A stretch of DNA of 40,356 bases from Bacillota bacterium (GTDB taxonomy: Bacteria; Bacillota; Clostridia; Christensenellales; CAG-138), in the NCBI GenBank assembly GCA_023409435.1, contig JAEYHP010000168.1, positions 1-40,356 on the forward strand, given 5' to 3'. This document shows, one piece after another, positions 24,434-32,827 of this stretch. Under the pieces are notes generated by a model. It saw only the letters and a list, made by a program, of their open reading frames with translations, was not told where the DNA came from and made no database searches. Position 1 is the stretch's first letter, and each line of letters starts with the position of its first letter. The translations under genes and the position numbers were made by a program.

Positions 24434-25255
24434 TTATATGTCGAGTATGCCGTGCTCCATCAGGAGCGATTCAAGACGATCCTGCTTGAGCGGCTGGGGA
24501 ATAACAAACATGTCGTTGCCGTCAATTTTGCTTGCAAGCGAGCGATATTCGTCCGCCTGATTACATGCGGGCTCAAAATCGATTACCGTTTTCTTGTGAA
24601 TTTCCGCGCGCTGCACCATATTGTCGCGCGGGACGAAATGAATCATTTGGCTGCCCAGTTCCTTGGCAAACGCGGAAACAAGTTCTTCCTCGCCGTCCAC
24701 CTTACGGCTGTTGCAGATGATACCGCCCAGGCGTACGCCGCCGGTGCGCGCATATTTCTGAATGCCCTTTGAAATATTGTTGGCGGCGTAAAGCGCCATC
24801 ATCTCGCCGCTGGCGACAATATAAATCTCCTTCGCTTTACCTTCGCGTATGGGCATTGCAAACCCACCGCACACGACGTCGCCTAGGACGTCGTAGAACA
24901 CGTAGTCAAGGTCCTCCTCATACGCGCCAAGGCGCTCCAAAAGGCCGATGGATGTGATAATACCGCGGCCCGCACAGCCCACGCCCGGTTCCGGCCCGCC
25001 GGACTCCACGCATTTGATATCCGCAAAGCCCTTTTTCATGACAAGATTAAGCTCAATGTCCTCTCCTTCTTCCCGCAGCGTATCAAGCACCGTCTGCTGC
25101 GCAAGGCCGCCTAAGATCAGGCGGGTGGAGTCCGCCTTCGGGTCACATCCGACGATCATGATCTTTTTGCCCATCTCGCCCAGCCCCGCTGTAAGATTCT
25201 GGGTGGTGGTGGATTTTCCTATTCCACCTTTGCCGTAAATTGCTACCTGCCTCAT
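24434..25255 (-). CDS. nifH: Nitrogenase iron protein (dinitrogenase reductase)
   Basis: 273 aa from the ATG at 25255, chosen because it gives the family start MRQVAIYGKGGIGKSTTTQN and has GAGGAGG about 6-7 nt upstream; the open frame extends to 25294 but that part falls in the leader terminator. The P-loop is GKGGIGKS (9-16). The [4Fe-4S] ligand cysteines are in GVGCAGRGIITS and GDVVCGGFAMP, and CAGRG keeps the arginine that is ADP-ribosylated in species with DraT. It transfers electrons to the MoFe protein with ATP hydrolysis and also takes part in cofactor assembly. It is the first gene of the nif operon after its own promoter and attenuator-like leader. Confidence 0.97.
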   Translation of the reverse strand: MRQVAIYGKGGIGKSTTTQNLTAGLGEMGKKIMIVGCDPKADSTRLILGGLAQQTVLDTLREEGEDIELNLVMKKGFADIKCVESGGPEPGVGCAGRGIITSIGLLERLGAYEEDLDYVFYDVLGDVVCGGFAMPIREGKAKEIYIVASGEMMALYAANNISKGIQKYARTGGVRLGGIICNSRKVDGEEELVSAFAKELGSQMIHFVPRDNMVQRAEIHKKTVIDFEPACNQADEYRSLASKIDGNDMFVIPQPLKQDRLESLLMEHGILDI

Positions 25256-25270
25256 ACCTGACCTCCTCAA

Positions 25271-25319
25271 ATTTTTAAAAATAAACGGAGCCATTTCATC
25301 TAAACTGAAATGACTCCGT
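25271..25319 (-). terminator. Terminator-like hairpin in the nifH leader (attenuator candidate)
   Basis: ACGGAGCCATTTCA (25285-25298) pairs with TGAAATGACTCCGT (25306-25319): 14 bp including one wobble in the RNA, 7-nt loop. On the minus strand it is followed by TTATTTTT (25284-25277 region) and then by the nifH ribosome site. It has all features of an intrinsic terminator, but it sits downstream of the promoter and about 30 nt upstream of the nifH start codon. A second ACGGAG arm occurs at 25339-25344 (minus), offering an alternative pairing with the same 3' arm. Confidence 0.8.
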
Positions 25320-25363
25320 TGTCCGCGTTTTTTCTCTCTCCGTTTAAAAGCCCAATAAACCGC

Positions 25364-25391
25364 AAAAAGCCGTTTCTTTACAAAACGACTT
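25364..25391 (-). terminator. First terminator-like hairpin in the nifH leader
   Basis: AAGCCGTTT (25367-25375) pairs with AAACGACTT (25383-25391), nine pairs with one wobble in RNA and a 7-nt loop. On the minus strand it ends in CTTTTTGCG. It lies about 45 nt before the second hairpin. A 15-codon ORF (MHLGLHSAADKEVVL) would stop with TAA inside its loop. Confidence 0.6.
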
Positions 25392-25612
25392 CCTTGTCCG
25401 CGGCGCTATGCAAGCCCAAATGCATGCACAATATCCCTATTCTGTTTTTCGGCTTTTATTCCCGTTGCCCGCCTTGATTTGCAGGATACAATAATATATT
25501 ATTCATCTCCTGCGGATATTGTGCGCATATGCCCTGCGCTGCATTTCTCTGTTGTCCGTGGTTTCCGAACATTTATACAGCGTATCCCGTATTTGTTTCG
25601 GCTATATGCGGC

Positions 25613-25659
25613 ATTATAGCAATCACGTTTGCACATGTCAAATAATTTTTTATTTGACA
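25613..25659 (-). promoter_or_regulatory. nifH promoter with palindromic operator over the -35 box
   Basis: On the minus strand TTGACA (25641-25636) and TATAAT (25618-25613) are separated by exactly 17 nt, a perfect sigma-A consensus. The -35 box is one end of a perfect inverted repeat, TGTCAAATAA (25636-25645), 4 nt, TTATTTGACA (25650-25659). A dimeric regulator bound there would compete with RNA polymerase. Transcription should start near 25606, leaving a leader of about 350 nt before nifH. Confidence 0.8.
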
Positions 25660-25726
25660 AATCGCATATCCTATTGTATGTCTGCAAGAAAACAAGGCTC
25701 CACTTGCATTTTTGCTGTTTTTCATC

Positions 25727-26343
25727 TTATCCGCCGCATTTCCTCGGCAAAATCACCGCCTCCACAATTCCATCGCGGACGGTGACAGAGCAGGAAAGCG
25801 AACGCCGCAAAAACACGTCCTGTGTCCAGGGCGGCAAATGGCTGCAGGTAAGCTTCAGGGAAAGGAACGGCTCTTCCTCCAGAAAGCGCCGCAGCGCTTT
25901 TTTAGACGAAATCTCAGGATAGGCCCGCTGCAGCGCAATGAGGTCAAACACGTAGTTTCCATCCCCTTCAGGCGAATACGGCTCTTTGGAGGGTGCCGGG
26001 CTTTCGCTCTCCTCTCGCCTCCCCCGCCGGATATCCTCCAGTATGCCGTCGAGCAGTTCCGGCTGAAAATCGGGTGCTTCAAAAAGATGGAACCTTTGCC
26101 GGCTGAGCGCATGGTATGCGATACCGGCGATCTGTTTGCCCACCAAGATGCGGCAATCGCCTAGAGTTTCCATGAGACGTTCGAGCGCACCCCGCAGCGC
26201 CGAAGCATCCGTTGTGTTGTTATACGGATGCGTTTCAACGCACTGCCAGCCGGTATCCGTTTTATCATAGACCATGATTACAGCAGCATGCGCCAAGGCT
26301 GCGATCGTGCCGCTTTCTCCATCGCCACCGCAATTCGTTCCAT
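25727..26343 (-). CDS. AnfO-like nitrogenase accessory protein with an N-terminal frameshift
   Basis: About 206 codons. The body matches the AnfO family of alternative (Fe-only) nitrogenase clusters: GDCRILVGKQIAGIAYHALS, GDGNYVFDLIALQRAYPEIS followed by SKKALRRFL, and CSHLPPWTQDVFLRRSL. The natural start appears to be the ATG at 26343 (AGAGGA seven nt upstream) giving MERIAVA, but this frame is lost after seven codons; the rest (DGESGTIAALAHAA) is in the frame one base back. Re-reading one G at 26323 restores MERIAVADGESGTIAAL, as expected for the family. The unshifted open frame reaches up to 26386 with an unlikely Cys-rich start. No anfDGK genes are in the window. It precedes the nifH promoter on the same strand; its exact role is unproven. 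Confidence 0.75.
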
Positions 26344-26488
26344 ACAGACATCCTCTTCTGCAAATTGATAATTGCGAATATATCATACTGACAACAGGCT
26401 GTAAAGAAGCTAAACATCTAGCCAGTGCAGTCAGTCCTATAATTCTTTCTCATTTCAGAGAGAGAATGATCCAGTTGGATTCCACTAA

Positions 26489-29400
26489 TTACTCAACACT
26501 TTTTAATGCTTCTACCATGTTAACGCGGTCAAGCGTGCGGTTCGTGAGCCAACTGACGACGATGGCAAAGCAGAATGTAATCGCCGCTGAAAACAGATAG
26601 CTGGCAGGCTCAATGTGCACCGCGAAATGCATGGACGGCATATTGAGCGCGGTCGTAAGGAAGCCGCTTAAGACCCGGCCAACTGGCAAGCCAAGGAGAA
26701 CGCCTGCCGCGGTCAGGATCATCGTTTCCTTGTTGACATACTGATGCACTTCAAAGTCGTGGAAGCCCAGTACTTTAATGGTAGCGAGCTCCCTTACACG
26801 CTCGGAGATGTTCGTGTTCGACAACGTAAAGAGCACTACAAATGCGAGCCCTCCTGCCATGACAATAATAAGGAGCATCACAGCATTGATCAGATCAAAG
26901 CCGAAGTCCTCATTCAGGGCAGCCGTGCTGACAGAAGAAAGTACGGAATCGTTATTGAGTAGCGTTTCGGCATATGCGGCCTGGTCGGTACAGGTATCCG
27001 ATAGATGGGCAAGCACCCCGTTCGGGACATATTTGCCAAACAGCGTTTCATATAGATTTTGTGTCATATATACATTATTGCCTAGGTAGTTCTGTACAAC
27101 ATCGGATATAACAGCTTCGTGCTGCATGAGCTCCATATCCTGTACAGAAACGGTGTCGCCTGTCTTGAGGTTAAGTATGCGCGCCGCGTTCTGTGTCACG
27201 AAAATACCGCCGTCATTCAAGTGAATCAGCGTGCCTCTGAGATTTTCCGTACGAATATAATCCTCTATGGTAGAATCGTCGGGAATCACCATCAGTTGCA
27301 CCTTTTCTGTTGCACCATCGGCATTACTAAGCTTCACGCTTTCAATGCGCAGGTTTAGAAAATCATCGACATTTCCGTCGGCAGATAGCTGCCGAATCAG
27401 GCCGTCGTTGTCATCTTCCTCGAATACAGCCATCAGATCATACTGATAGATGTCCCCATACTGCTTTGGCGCCAAATCCGCAATAGAGTCCTTGATCGCA
27501 AACCCACAGAGAACGAGGGCGGTGCACCCCATGATGCCTCCAACGGTCATAAATAAGCGTTTTTTATACCGGAACAGGTTGCGGACGGTTACCTTGTTCA
27601 GGAATTTGAGCCGTTTCCAGATTGCGGGGATGCGTTCCAGAAAGACACGGGATCCTGCGCGGGGCGCTTTGGGGCGCATAAGGGTTGCGGGCATTTGCAC
27701 AAGCTCGCTGCGGCAGGTGAGCACGGTCGCCCCCACAATTCCCACCATAAACAGCAGGACACCTCCTATGCCGTAGAGGATGTCAAAACGCAGATAATAC
27801 CATGGGAGGCTGTAAAGCTCCTCCAAAATTATTGCAATAAATTTCGGCATAAAAACAAAGCCGAACAAATCGCCTAAAATACCGCCGAGTAAACAGGCCG
27901 CAACAGCAAATAGGATGTATTTCCGGTAGACTGCGGCGTTACCAAATCCCAGGGCCTTATAGGTTCCGATCAGCCCGCGTTCTTCTTCCACCATACGGGT
28001 CATCGTAGTGAGGCTTACGAGTACTGCTACAAGCAAAAATATGATGGGAAAGATATTGCCTACGGCTTCAATGGAAGATAAATCGCTGTTTAGGCTGGAA
28101 TAGCTGTCCAACGAAGTGCGGTCTTGAACATACCACTGTGTCAGATCGATATCATTTAGTTCAGCGTACGCATCCGCAAGCTTTTGGACGGCCTCTTCTT
28201 TCTTGCCGGTATATTCCTGCTCTTTTTCGATTAACTCCGCTTTGCCGTCTTCCAGTTCCTCTTTTCCATCGGCTATTTCTTTCCAAGCGTCTGCTATTTG
28301 TTGTTTGGCGTCGGCCGCTTCCGCGTTCAGCTTCTTTTCACCATCCGCTAGCTCGGCCTTACCCTTCTCCAGCTCGGCCTTGCCTTTCTCCAGCTCGACC
28401 TTTTTCTCTCTGATCGTCTTGCGGGCATCCGCCAGCTTCGCTTCTCCTTCGGCTAGTTCTGCCGCGCTCTCCCCCAGCTCCTGCAGAGCGGCCTGCTTTT
28501 GTTCGGAAAAGACGGCTTTCTGGGCATCCAGCGCCCGCTGGCCGCCGTTTACCTTGCCCATCCCCAGCGCAGCCTGCGTGCCGGCCACGGGTAAAGCAGG
28601 CAATTGCGCCATCTGGACCTCAAGCTGCTGGATTGTGGCCGTAAGGCCTGCCGCTTTGGTGGTTTTTACTTCACGGCTGGCTGTTACATTTGATACGGCT
28701 GCGTTTGCGGCGTCCAGCGTATTCCGGGCGCCGGCCACAGAGGCATCCGCCGCGTCCAGTTTATTCCGCGCGCCGGCAACTGCGAGCAGTTGAGCATCGT
28801 ATTCCGGGGTTCCTTCTTGCAATCCGTTCAACTTTGCAATCTCTGCATTCAAGCCAGTTTGCGCCGCATCAACAGCGGACTGCTTTTCGGCAAGCGTAGC
28901 TTGCGCGGCAGCAACCTGTTGAACCGCAGCTTCAAGTTGCTGGTCCAGCGCCGCTATTTCCTGATTCACGATGCCTAATGCGGCTTGCGCCTGACTGATC
29001 TGCTGCGCCAGCGCAGCGTTCATGGTGCCCACCCGTTCCTGCAATGCATGGGAGAGGGCAGCACTTTCAGCGCCAGTCCCCCTTACAATAGCATTGTCAT
29101 CGGCGCCGTTTGCGGCCAGGGCGGCGACGGCATTCACCAGAGCATTCCATTCATTCGCGGGCCATACGGTGCCAAAAGTGCTTCTCAGCTGAGAAATTCC
29201 GGAATTCAGCTGTGCGCGGGCCGCATCCAGTTGATTCTGAGCCTCATCGAGCTGCCGCTCGGCCAATGCGAACTGTTCTTCGGCCTGTTGCTGCCCTTCC
29301 ACAAGCAGCCGCTTTCCCTCTACCAGTTCTTGTGCGTTTTTATTAAGTTCGACTTCCCCCTCCAGAAGCTGCGTTTCGCCCTCCGCAAGCTGCTTCTCGG

Positions 29401-30526
29401 CATCCGATAACTCCCGCTTCGCGCTTTCCAATTCCGCACGGGCATCCGCAATCTTTTTCTTCGCATATTTTTGCTCGTCGGAGAGAGTGGTCTCGCCATC
29501 TTTTAGCTCCTGCCCGGCCTTGGTGATATCGGTCCATGCGTCGGAGAACTTCCCGTCCGCCTCCGCAAATTTCTCACGCATGGTGTCTTCGGCGTCCATG
29601 ATCTTGGTTTTCGCCTCTGTCAACACAGACTCAAAGCGCGCCTGTTCCCGTTGTTCTTTGATGCGGTGCTCAATGTTGCCGATAACGGTCTGTACCGCGT
29701 CTTCATATTCGTCAGAATAGCAGTTCATGTCCTGCGTTCCAGCCAAAACGATATATACCGCGGTAAATACATCACTCTTTGCATCCGCGGCAGTGATAAA
29801 AAACGTATAGTCGCTGGTTACGCTGGAACGGAAAACAGTTATGTTCCCATCACTTTGAATATCCATGGGATCCATTACCGCGCCGGTGATGGTATAGATG
29901 GTATTGGAAAAGGTCGGCGCTTCCGTTTCCTCCTCTAACTCCATCTCCATGTCCGCATCGATATCCCTATCAAGGGCATCCGCCTCCAAGACGCCTTCAT
30001 AATCCGAACCGATCTCTGCTTCTTCCAGATTATCCTCGCTGTCCGCCTCGATATCTTCTTCTATGGTAAGCGTATCTCCTATGCTTTTGCCGCTTTCATC
30101 CAGATAGTCTTGCGTAACCGCGACTTCCCCTTTTGCTGCCGGCAACGAACCTGCAAGCAAATAGGGGACATTCAGGCCTTTTGCGCTCAACACTGTCATC
30201 TGGGCGCTCCTGCGCGCGCCGGATACATCCGTGTGAACGGTTTCGCTGTATGCGCCCTCGGCACTTTCCACGCCATCCACCTGCATCAAGGCGTCTAAAT
30301 CTTCTTCCGTAAGCCCCAGCGTGGATAAGATACGGATATCGAATAAACGCTGCTTATCAAAGAATTGATCCGCCGAGTAATACATGTCAAGACAGGCCGC
30401 GTATAAGCCTGTCAGCATTGCCACACCCAGCGCCGTAATGATAAGAATGGATAAAAAACGTTTCCGGCCCTTTTGAATAGAACGCCAAATATCTTTCTGG
30501 TAGGATCTTTTCATATTCGCTACCAT
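26489..30526 (-). CDS. FtsX/MacB-type ABC transporter permease with long coiled-coil domain
   Basis: 1345 aa. TM1 (RFLSILIITALGVAMLTGLY, about 20-42) is followed by an extracytoplasmic domain and an acidic, Glu/Asp-rich stretch (about 160-205). A very long helical region follows (about 290-800) with repeated LxxGxxxLxxG heptads (for example GKAELEKGKAELADGEKKL), predicted coiled coil outside the cell. The first FtsX core is about 815-965 (FPIIFLLVAVLVSLTTMTRM ... EERGLIGTYKALGFG), a second half begins near 985 (RLFMTVGGIMGC), and a last FtsX core is about 1205-1340 (SERVRELATIKVLGF). Start overlaps the ATPase stop by 7 nt; no separate ribosome site, so coupled translation. Likely exports a peptide/lipid or acts as a mechanotransmitter; substrate unknown. 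Confidence 0.9.
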   Translation of the reverse strand: MVANMKRSYQKDIWRSIQKGRKRFLSILIITALGVAMLTGLYAACLDMYYSADQFFDKQRLFDIRILSTLGLTEEDLDALMQVDGVESAEGAYSETVHTDVSGARRSAQMTVLSAKGLNVPYLLAGSLPAAKGEVAVTQDYLDESGKSIGDTLTIEEDIEADSEDNLEEAEIGSDYEGVLEADALDRDIDADMEMELEEETEAPTFSNTIYTITGAVMDPMDIQSDGNITVFRSSVTSDYTFFITAADAKSDVFTAVYIVLAGTQDMNCYSDEYEDAVQTVIGNIEHRIKEQREQARFESVLTEAKTKIMDAEDTMREKFAEADGKFSDAWTDITKAGQELKDGETTLSDEQKYAKKKIADARAELESAKRELSDAEKQLAEGETQLLEGEVELNKNAQELVEGKRLLVEGQQQAEEQFALAERQLDEAQNQLDAARAQLNSGISQLRSTFGTVWPANEWNALVNAVAALAANGADDNAIVRGTGAESAALSHALQERVGTMNAALAQQISQAQAALGIVNQEIAALDQQLEAAVQQVAAAQATLAEKQSAVDAAQTGLNAEIAKLNGLQEGTPEYDAQLLAVAGARNKLDAADASVAGARNTLDAANAAVSNVTASREVKTTKAAGLTATIQQLEVQMAQLPALPVAGTQAALGMGKVNGGQRALDAQKAVFSEQKQAALQELGESAAELAEGEAKLADARKTIREKKVELEKGKAELEKGKAELADGEKKLNAEAADAKQQIADAWKEIADGKEELEDGKAELIEKEQEYTGKKEEAVQKLADAYAELNDIDLTQWYVQDRTSLDSYSSLNSDLSSIEAVGNIFPIIFLLVAVLVSLTTMTRMVEEERGLIGTYKALGFGNAAVYRKYILFAVAACLLGGILGDLFGFVFMPKFIAIILEELYSLPWYYLRFDILYGIGGVLLFMVGIVGATVLTCRSELVQMPATLMRPKAPRAGSRVFLERIPAIWKRLKFLNKVTVRNLFRYKKRLFMTVGGIMGCTALVLCGFAIKDSIADLAPKQYGDIYQYDLMAVFEEDDNDGLIRQLSADGNVDDFLNLRIESVKLSNADGATEKVQLMVIPDDSTIEDYIRTENLRGTLIHLNDGGIFVTQNAARILNLKTGDTVSVQDMELMQHEAVISDVVQNYLGNNVYMTQNLYETLFGKYVPNGVLAHLSDTCTDQAAYAETLLNNDSVLSSVSTAALNEDFGFDLINAVMLLIIVMAGGLAFVVLFTLSNTNISERVRELATIKVLGFHDFEVHQYVNKETMILTAAGVLLGLPVGRVLSGFLTTALNMPSMHFAVHIEPASYLFSAAITFCFAIVVSWLTNRTLDRVNMVEALKSVE

Positions 30527-31221
30527 TCAATCTGCGCGATGGGCGTTGGCCTTTCGTTTTGTACGGTCTTTACGACCTTGCCGCTTTTAAAGTGGACCAC
30601 CCTGTCGGCCATAGGCGCAAGCGCAGAGTTGTGGGTGATGATGAGTACTGTGATCTTTTCGCGGCGGCACATGTCCTGTAAAAGCTGCAAAATCTGCTTT
30701 CCGGTATTATAATCCAGCGCGCCCGTGGGCTCATCACATAAAAGCAATTTTGGGTTCTTCGCGATTGCACGCGCGATGGATACGCGCTGCTGTTCCCCTC
30801 CGGAAAGCTGCGCGGGAAAGTTGTTCTTTCGTTCCGCAAGCCCTACTTTATCCAGCGTTTCAGAAGCGTTAAGAAAGTCCTGGCGAATTTGTGCGGCCAA
30901 CTCCACGTTTTCCAGCGCCGTCAAATTTGGCACCAGGTTGTAAAATTGAAACACAAAACCAATGTCGGTGCGCCGGTAGCCCACCAACCGCTTATGGCTA
31001 TGCTTGGAGATGTTTTCGCCGTCTACGATCACATCGCCGGAGGTGGCGGTGTCCATGCCGCCCAATATGTTAAGCGCCGTGGTCTTGCCAGCGCCGGAGG
31101 CCCCCAGGATGACGGCCAATTCTCCTTCGTTTATTGTGAAGCTCGCGTCGTCCAGTGCACGGATCGCTGCACCAGCAGAGGCGTATTCCTTTACAACGTG
31201 ACTGAATTCGATATATGCCAT
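30520..31221 (-). CDS. ABC transporter ATP-binding protein, LolD/MacB type
   Basis: 233 aa from the ATG at 31221 (GGGAG box just upstream; the frame stays open to 31257 but without a ribosome site). Walker A GASGAGKTT (about 41-49), Q-loop VFQFYNLVPNLTALENVE, signature LSGGEQQRVSIARA, Walker B LLLCDEPTGALD and the switch His in ITHN are all intact. This subtype energises FtsX/MacB-like permeases such as its neighbour. It lies at the start of the minus-strand operon, divergent from a TetR-family regulator. Confidence 0.95.
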   Translation of the reverse strand: MAYIEFSHVVKEYASAGAAIRALDDASFTINEGELAVILGASGAGKTTALNILGGMDTATSGDVIVDGENISKHSHKRLVGYRRTDIGFVFQFYNLVPNLTALENVELAAQIRQDFLNASETLDKVGLAERKNNFPAQLSGGEQQRVSIARAIAKNPKLLLCDEPTGALDYNTGKQILQLLQDMCRREKITVLIITHNSALAPMADRVVHFKSGKVVKTVQNERPTPIAQIEW

Positions 31222-31270
31222 GGCTCTCCCTTTTACTGCATCTAAATAGCATCGCAAAAAAATACGGCAT

Positions 31271-31323
31271 TTGACTTTTGCCTGCCAGATAATTATTATA
31301 TAGACACGGTGTCGTTTTCACAA
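31271..31323. promoter_or_regulatory. Overlapping divergent promoters with TetR-type palindrome
   Basis: Plus strand: TTGACT (31271-31276), 17 nt, TATTAT (31294-31299) for the TetR gene. Minus strand: TTGTGA (31323-31318), 17 nt, TATAAT (31300-31295) for the ABC operon. A perfect 11-bp palindrome GACACGGTGTC (31303-31313) lies between the minus -35 and -10 and just after the plus -10, so one bound dimer could block both promoters. Confidence 0.75.
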
Positions 31324-31424
31324 CCGACAGATGTGTATAAAACGATTATTTCGCAACAAGACAGCTTGTACATGTCGATTTTAGAACAGCAGCAACAGAA
31401 CTTGTTTTTGGGAGGGGAACCATT

Positions 31425-32024
31425 TTGTTAAAAGAAATGAAACCGGATAGAAAGACTCGATATACCCGTATGGTATTGCAAGATAGCCTGATTGAATTGA
31501 TGAAAGAGAAGCCGATCTCAAAAATAACGATTAAAGAGCTATGCGAAAGTGCGGATATAAACCGGACGACCTTTTATGCGCATTATACCGACCAATATGA
31601 TCTTCTTCGTAAAATCGAGGACGAAACTCTTTCATGGGTAAAAGAAAGACTTTGCGATCTCCTCGGCAAAACAGATAAGTACGAGGCTATGGCGGTTCTT
31701 GAGGGGATTTTCCAATACTTTACCGAAAACAGAAGCCATCTACAGGTTCTCATGAGCGAGCAAGGCGATATTAATTTCCAGAAACAGTTGTTTACGCTGA
31801 TTTATCAGGAATGCGGCATCAATTTTTCAGCCGATAACAATATGGGCACAAATGACTATTTTATATTTGTTGTAACCGGCAGCGTTGGACTCATACAGCA
31901 CTGGCTGAAAAATGGGTTGAACAAATCGACAAAAGAAATGGCTGAAATTATATTTAACGTGGCTTTCCAAATCGATAAGCTCCCTCTTAATTATTCTCCT
32001 GGGATGCCATTAAGAATTGAATAG
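31425..32024 (+). CDS. TetR/AcrR-family regulator
   Basis: 199 aa. The N-terminal helix-turn-helix is clear: TRMVLQDSLIELMKEKPISK then ITIKELCESADINRTTFYAHY (about 14-55), followed by an all-helical ligand domain ending EMAEIIFNVAFQIDKLP. The start is a TTG at 31425 with a GGGAGGGG box 7-8 nt upstream. It is divergent from the ABC exporter and very probably represses it and itself through the GACACGGTGTC palindrome; the inducer is unknown. The C-terminal domain resembles that of short DhaS-like TetR proteins. Confidence 0.9.
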   Translation: MLKEMKPDRKTRYTRMVLQDSLIELMKEKPISKITIKELCESADINRTTFYAHYTDQYDLLRKIEDETLSWVKERLCDLLGKTDKYEAMAVLEGIFQYFTENRSHLQVLMSEQGDINFQKQLFTLIYQECGINFSADNNMGTNDYFIFVVTGSVGLIQHWLKNGLNKSTKEMAEIIFNVAFQIDKLPLNYSPGMPLRIE

Positions 32025-32025
32025 T

Positions 32026-32259
32026 TTATTCAGCAAACACATGCTCCACCGTATGATCATATGCCTGCTCAATGCCTGGGCAGGCATTGAGCAGGTTGCC
32101 CGTAAATTCCGGCCCATTATCGGTTAGAATTTCCTTAGGAACGCCTCGGAACAGTGCGATTTTATTCAGTACCACGCACACCCTCCTGCCAGTCAGCGAA
32201 CTGTCCACTTCAAGTGCCAGACATTCCGGGTAACTTCATCGATTACCGTGAGTACTCGG
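32026..32259 (-). pseudogene. IS3-type transposase (integrase core) remnant
   Basis: Minus-strand pieces of a DDE integrase core: RVLTVIDEVTR (32259-32227) then, after a one-base frame change, ECLALEVDSSLTGRRVCVVL, followed by FRGVPKEILTDNGPEFTG, which holds the second catalytic Asp. The frame then runs into a foreign palindromic insertion and a short tail (YDHTVEHVFAE). N- and C-terminal parts are missing and no IS ends were recognised. Confidence 0.75.
32064..32095. repeat. Perfect 14-bp inverted repeat inside the IS3 remnant
   Basis: CCTGCTCAATGCCT (32064-32077), spacer GGGC, AGGCATTGAGCAGG (32082-32095). It interrupts the transposase reading just after the DNGPEFTGN segment. It looks like a copied-back inverted duplication of neighbouring sequence rather than a terminator, since no T run follows on either side. 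Confidence 0.7.
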
Positions 32260-32827
32260 ATATTTAATCCGTGGGCTGAAACGACCTTGAAAAAGGATAA
32301 CGCGTTCAAAACCAACATTGAGTGCATTGACGAATATGGAATTGACGAAGTGACAGCAATAATGGAAGCTGCAAAAGGCTTCGCCCGATCTGACCTTAAT
32401 CAAGACTATAACGTCAAAAATCTGGAGGAAGTTTACGCTGATTTTTATTACAATGCACTTTCATACTCTGAGGAAGTTAATTATATAGAGGACATTCTGA
32501 AAGTAGGAAAGAGAAACCAAATCACTGAAACTGGTGTTCTTGTAACAGACCCTTCTCTCGTTTATCAATGTGCAGATGGGTATTTCAGAGTTCGTGGGCG
32601 CGCATTGTTTAATATGAGTCATGCTTCCTCGAAGTTTGTCAAAGAGAACAAATTTGAACTAAATAAGTGGTATTGGTTCGACATCGAGTATAATGTCACC
32701 TTAATGAGCCCATGATCGATACAAGTTTGAGCATGGAAAATATGGAGTTTACAATTGGCTCTATATCTCTAATGGATGGACAGACGCAGATGCAAATATG
32801 ATAGCACTGGCAGAGGCGCAAAAATAG
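32248..32827 (+). pseudogene. Broken gene of unknown function
   Basis: An open frame of 155 codons (32248-32715) starts inside the IS3 remnant, so its native N-terminus is lost; the credible part begins near TLKKDNAFKTNIECIDEYGI. It ends at TGA after NVTLMSP, but a frame one base later continues with similar character (RYKFEHGKYGVYNWLYISNG then WTDADANMIALAEAQK) to a TAG at 32827. I do not recognise the family; it is rich in Tyr and charged residues, with no visible signal peptide because the start is missing. Probably a truncated and frameshifted gene. Confidence 0.5.

Noticed and set aside
25271..25391. ANTAR-type twin hairpins in the nifH leader
   Set aside because: The loops are 7 nt (GUUUAGA and UGUAAAG), not hexaloops with A at position 1 and G at position 4, so the ANTAR signature is not met.
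25636..25659. GlnR/TnrA operator before nifH
   Set aside because: The TGTCA and TGACA half sites are 14 nt apart rather than the 7 nt of the TGTNA-N7-TNACA consensus.
25499..25687. 62-codon minus-strand ORF before nifH
   Set aside because: It runs through the nifH promoter and operator, has no ribosome site and would start upstream of the predicted transcript.
28138..28793. Plus-strand Ser/Ala/Phe-rich frames opposite the ABC permease
   Set aside because: They are the reverse reading of the Lys/Glu/Ala coiled-coil repeats.
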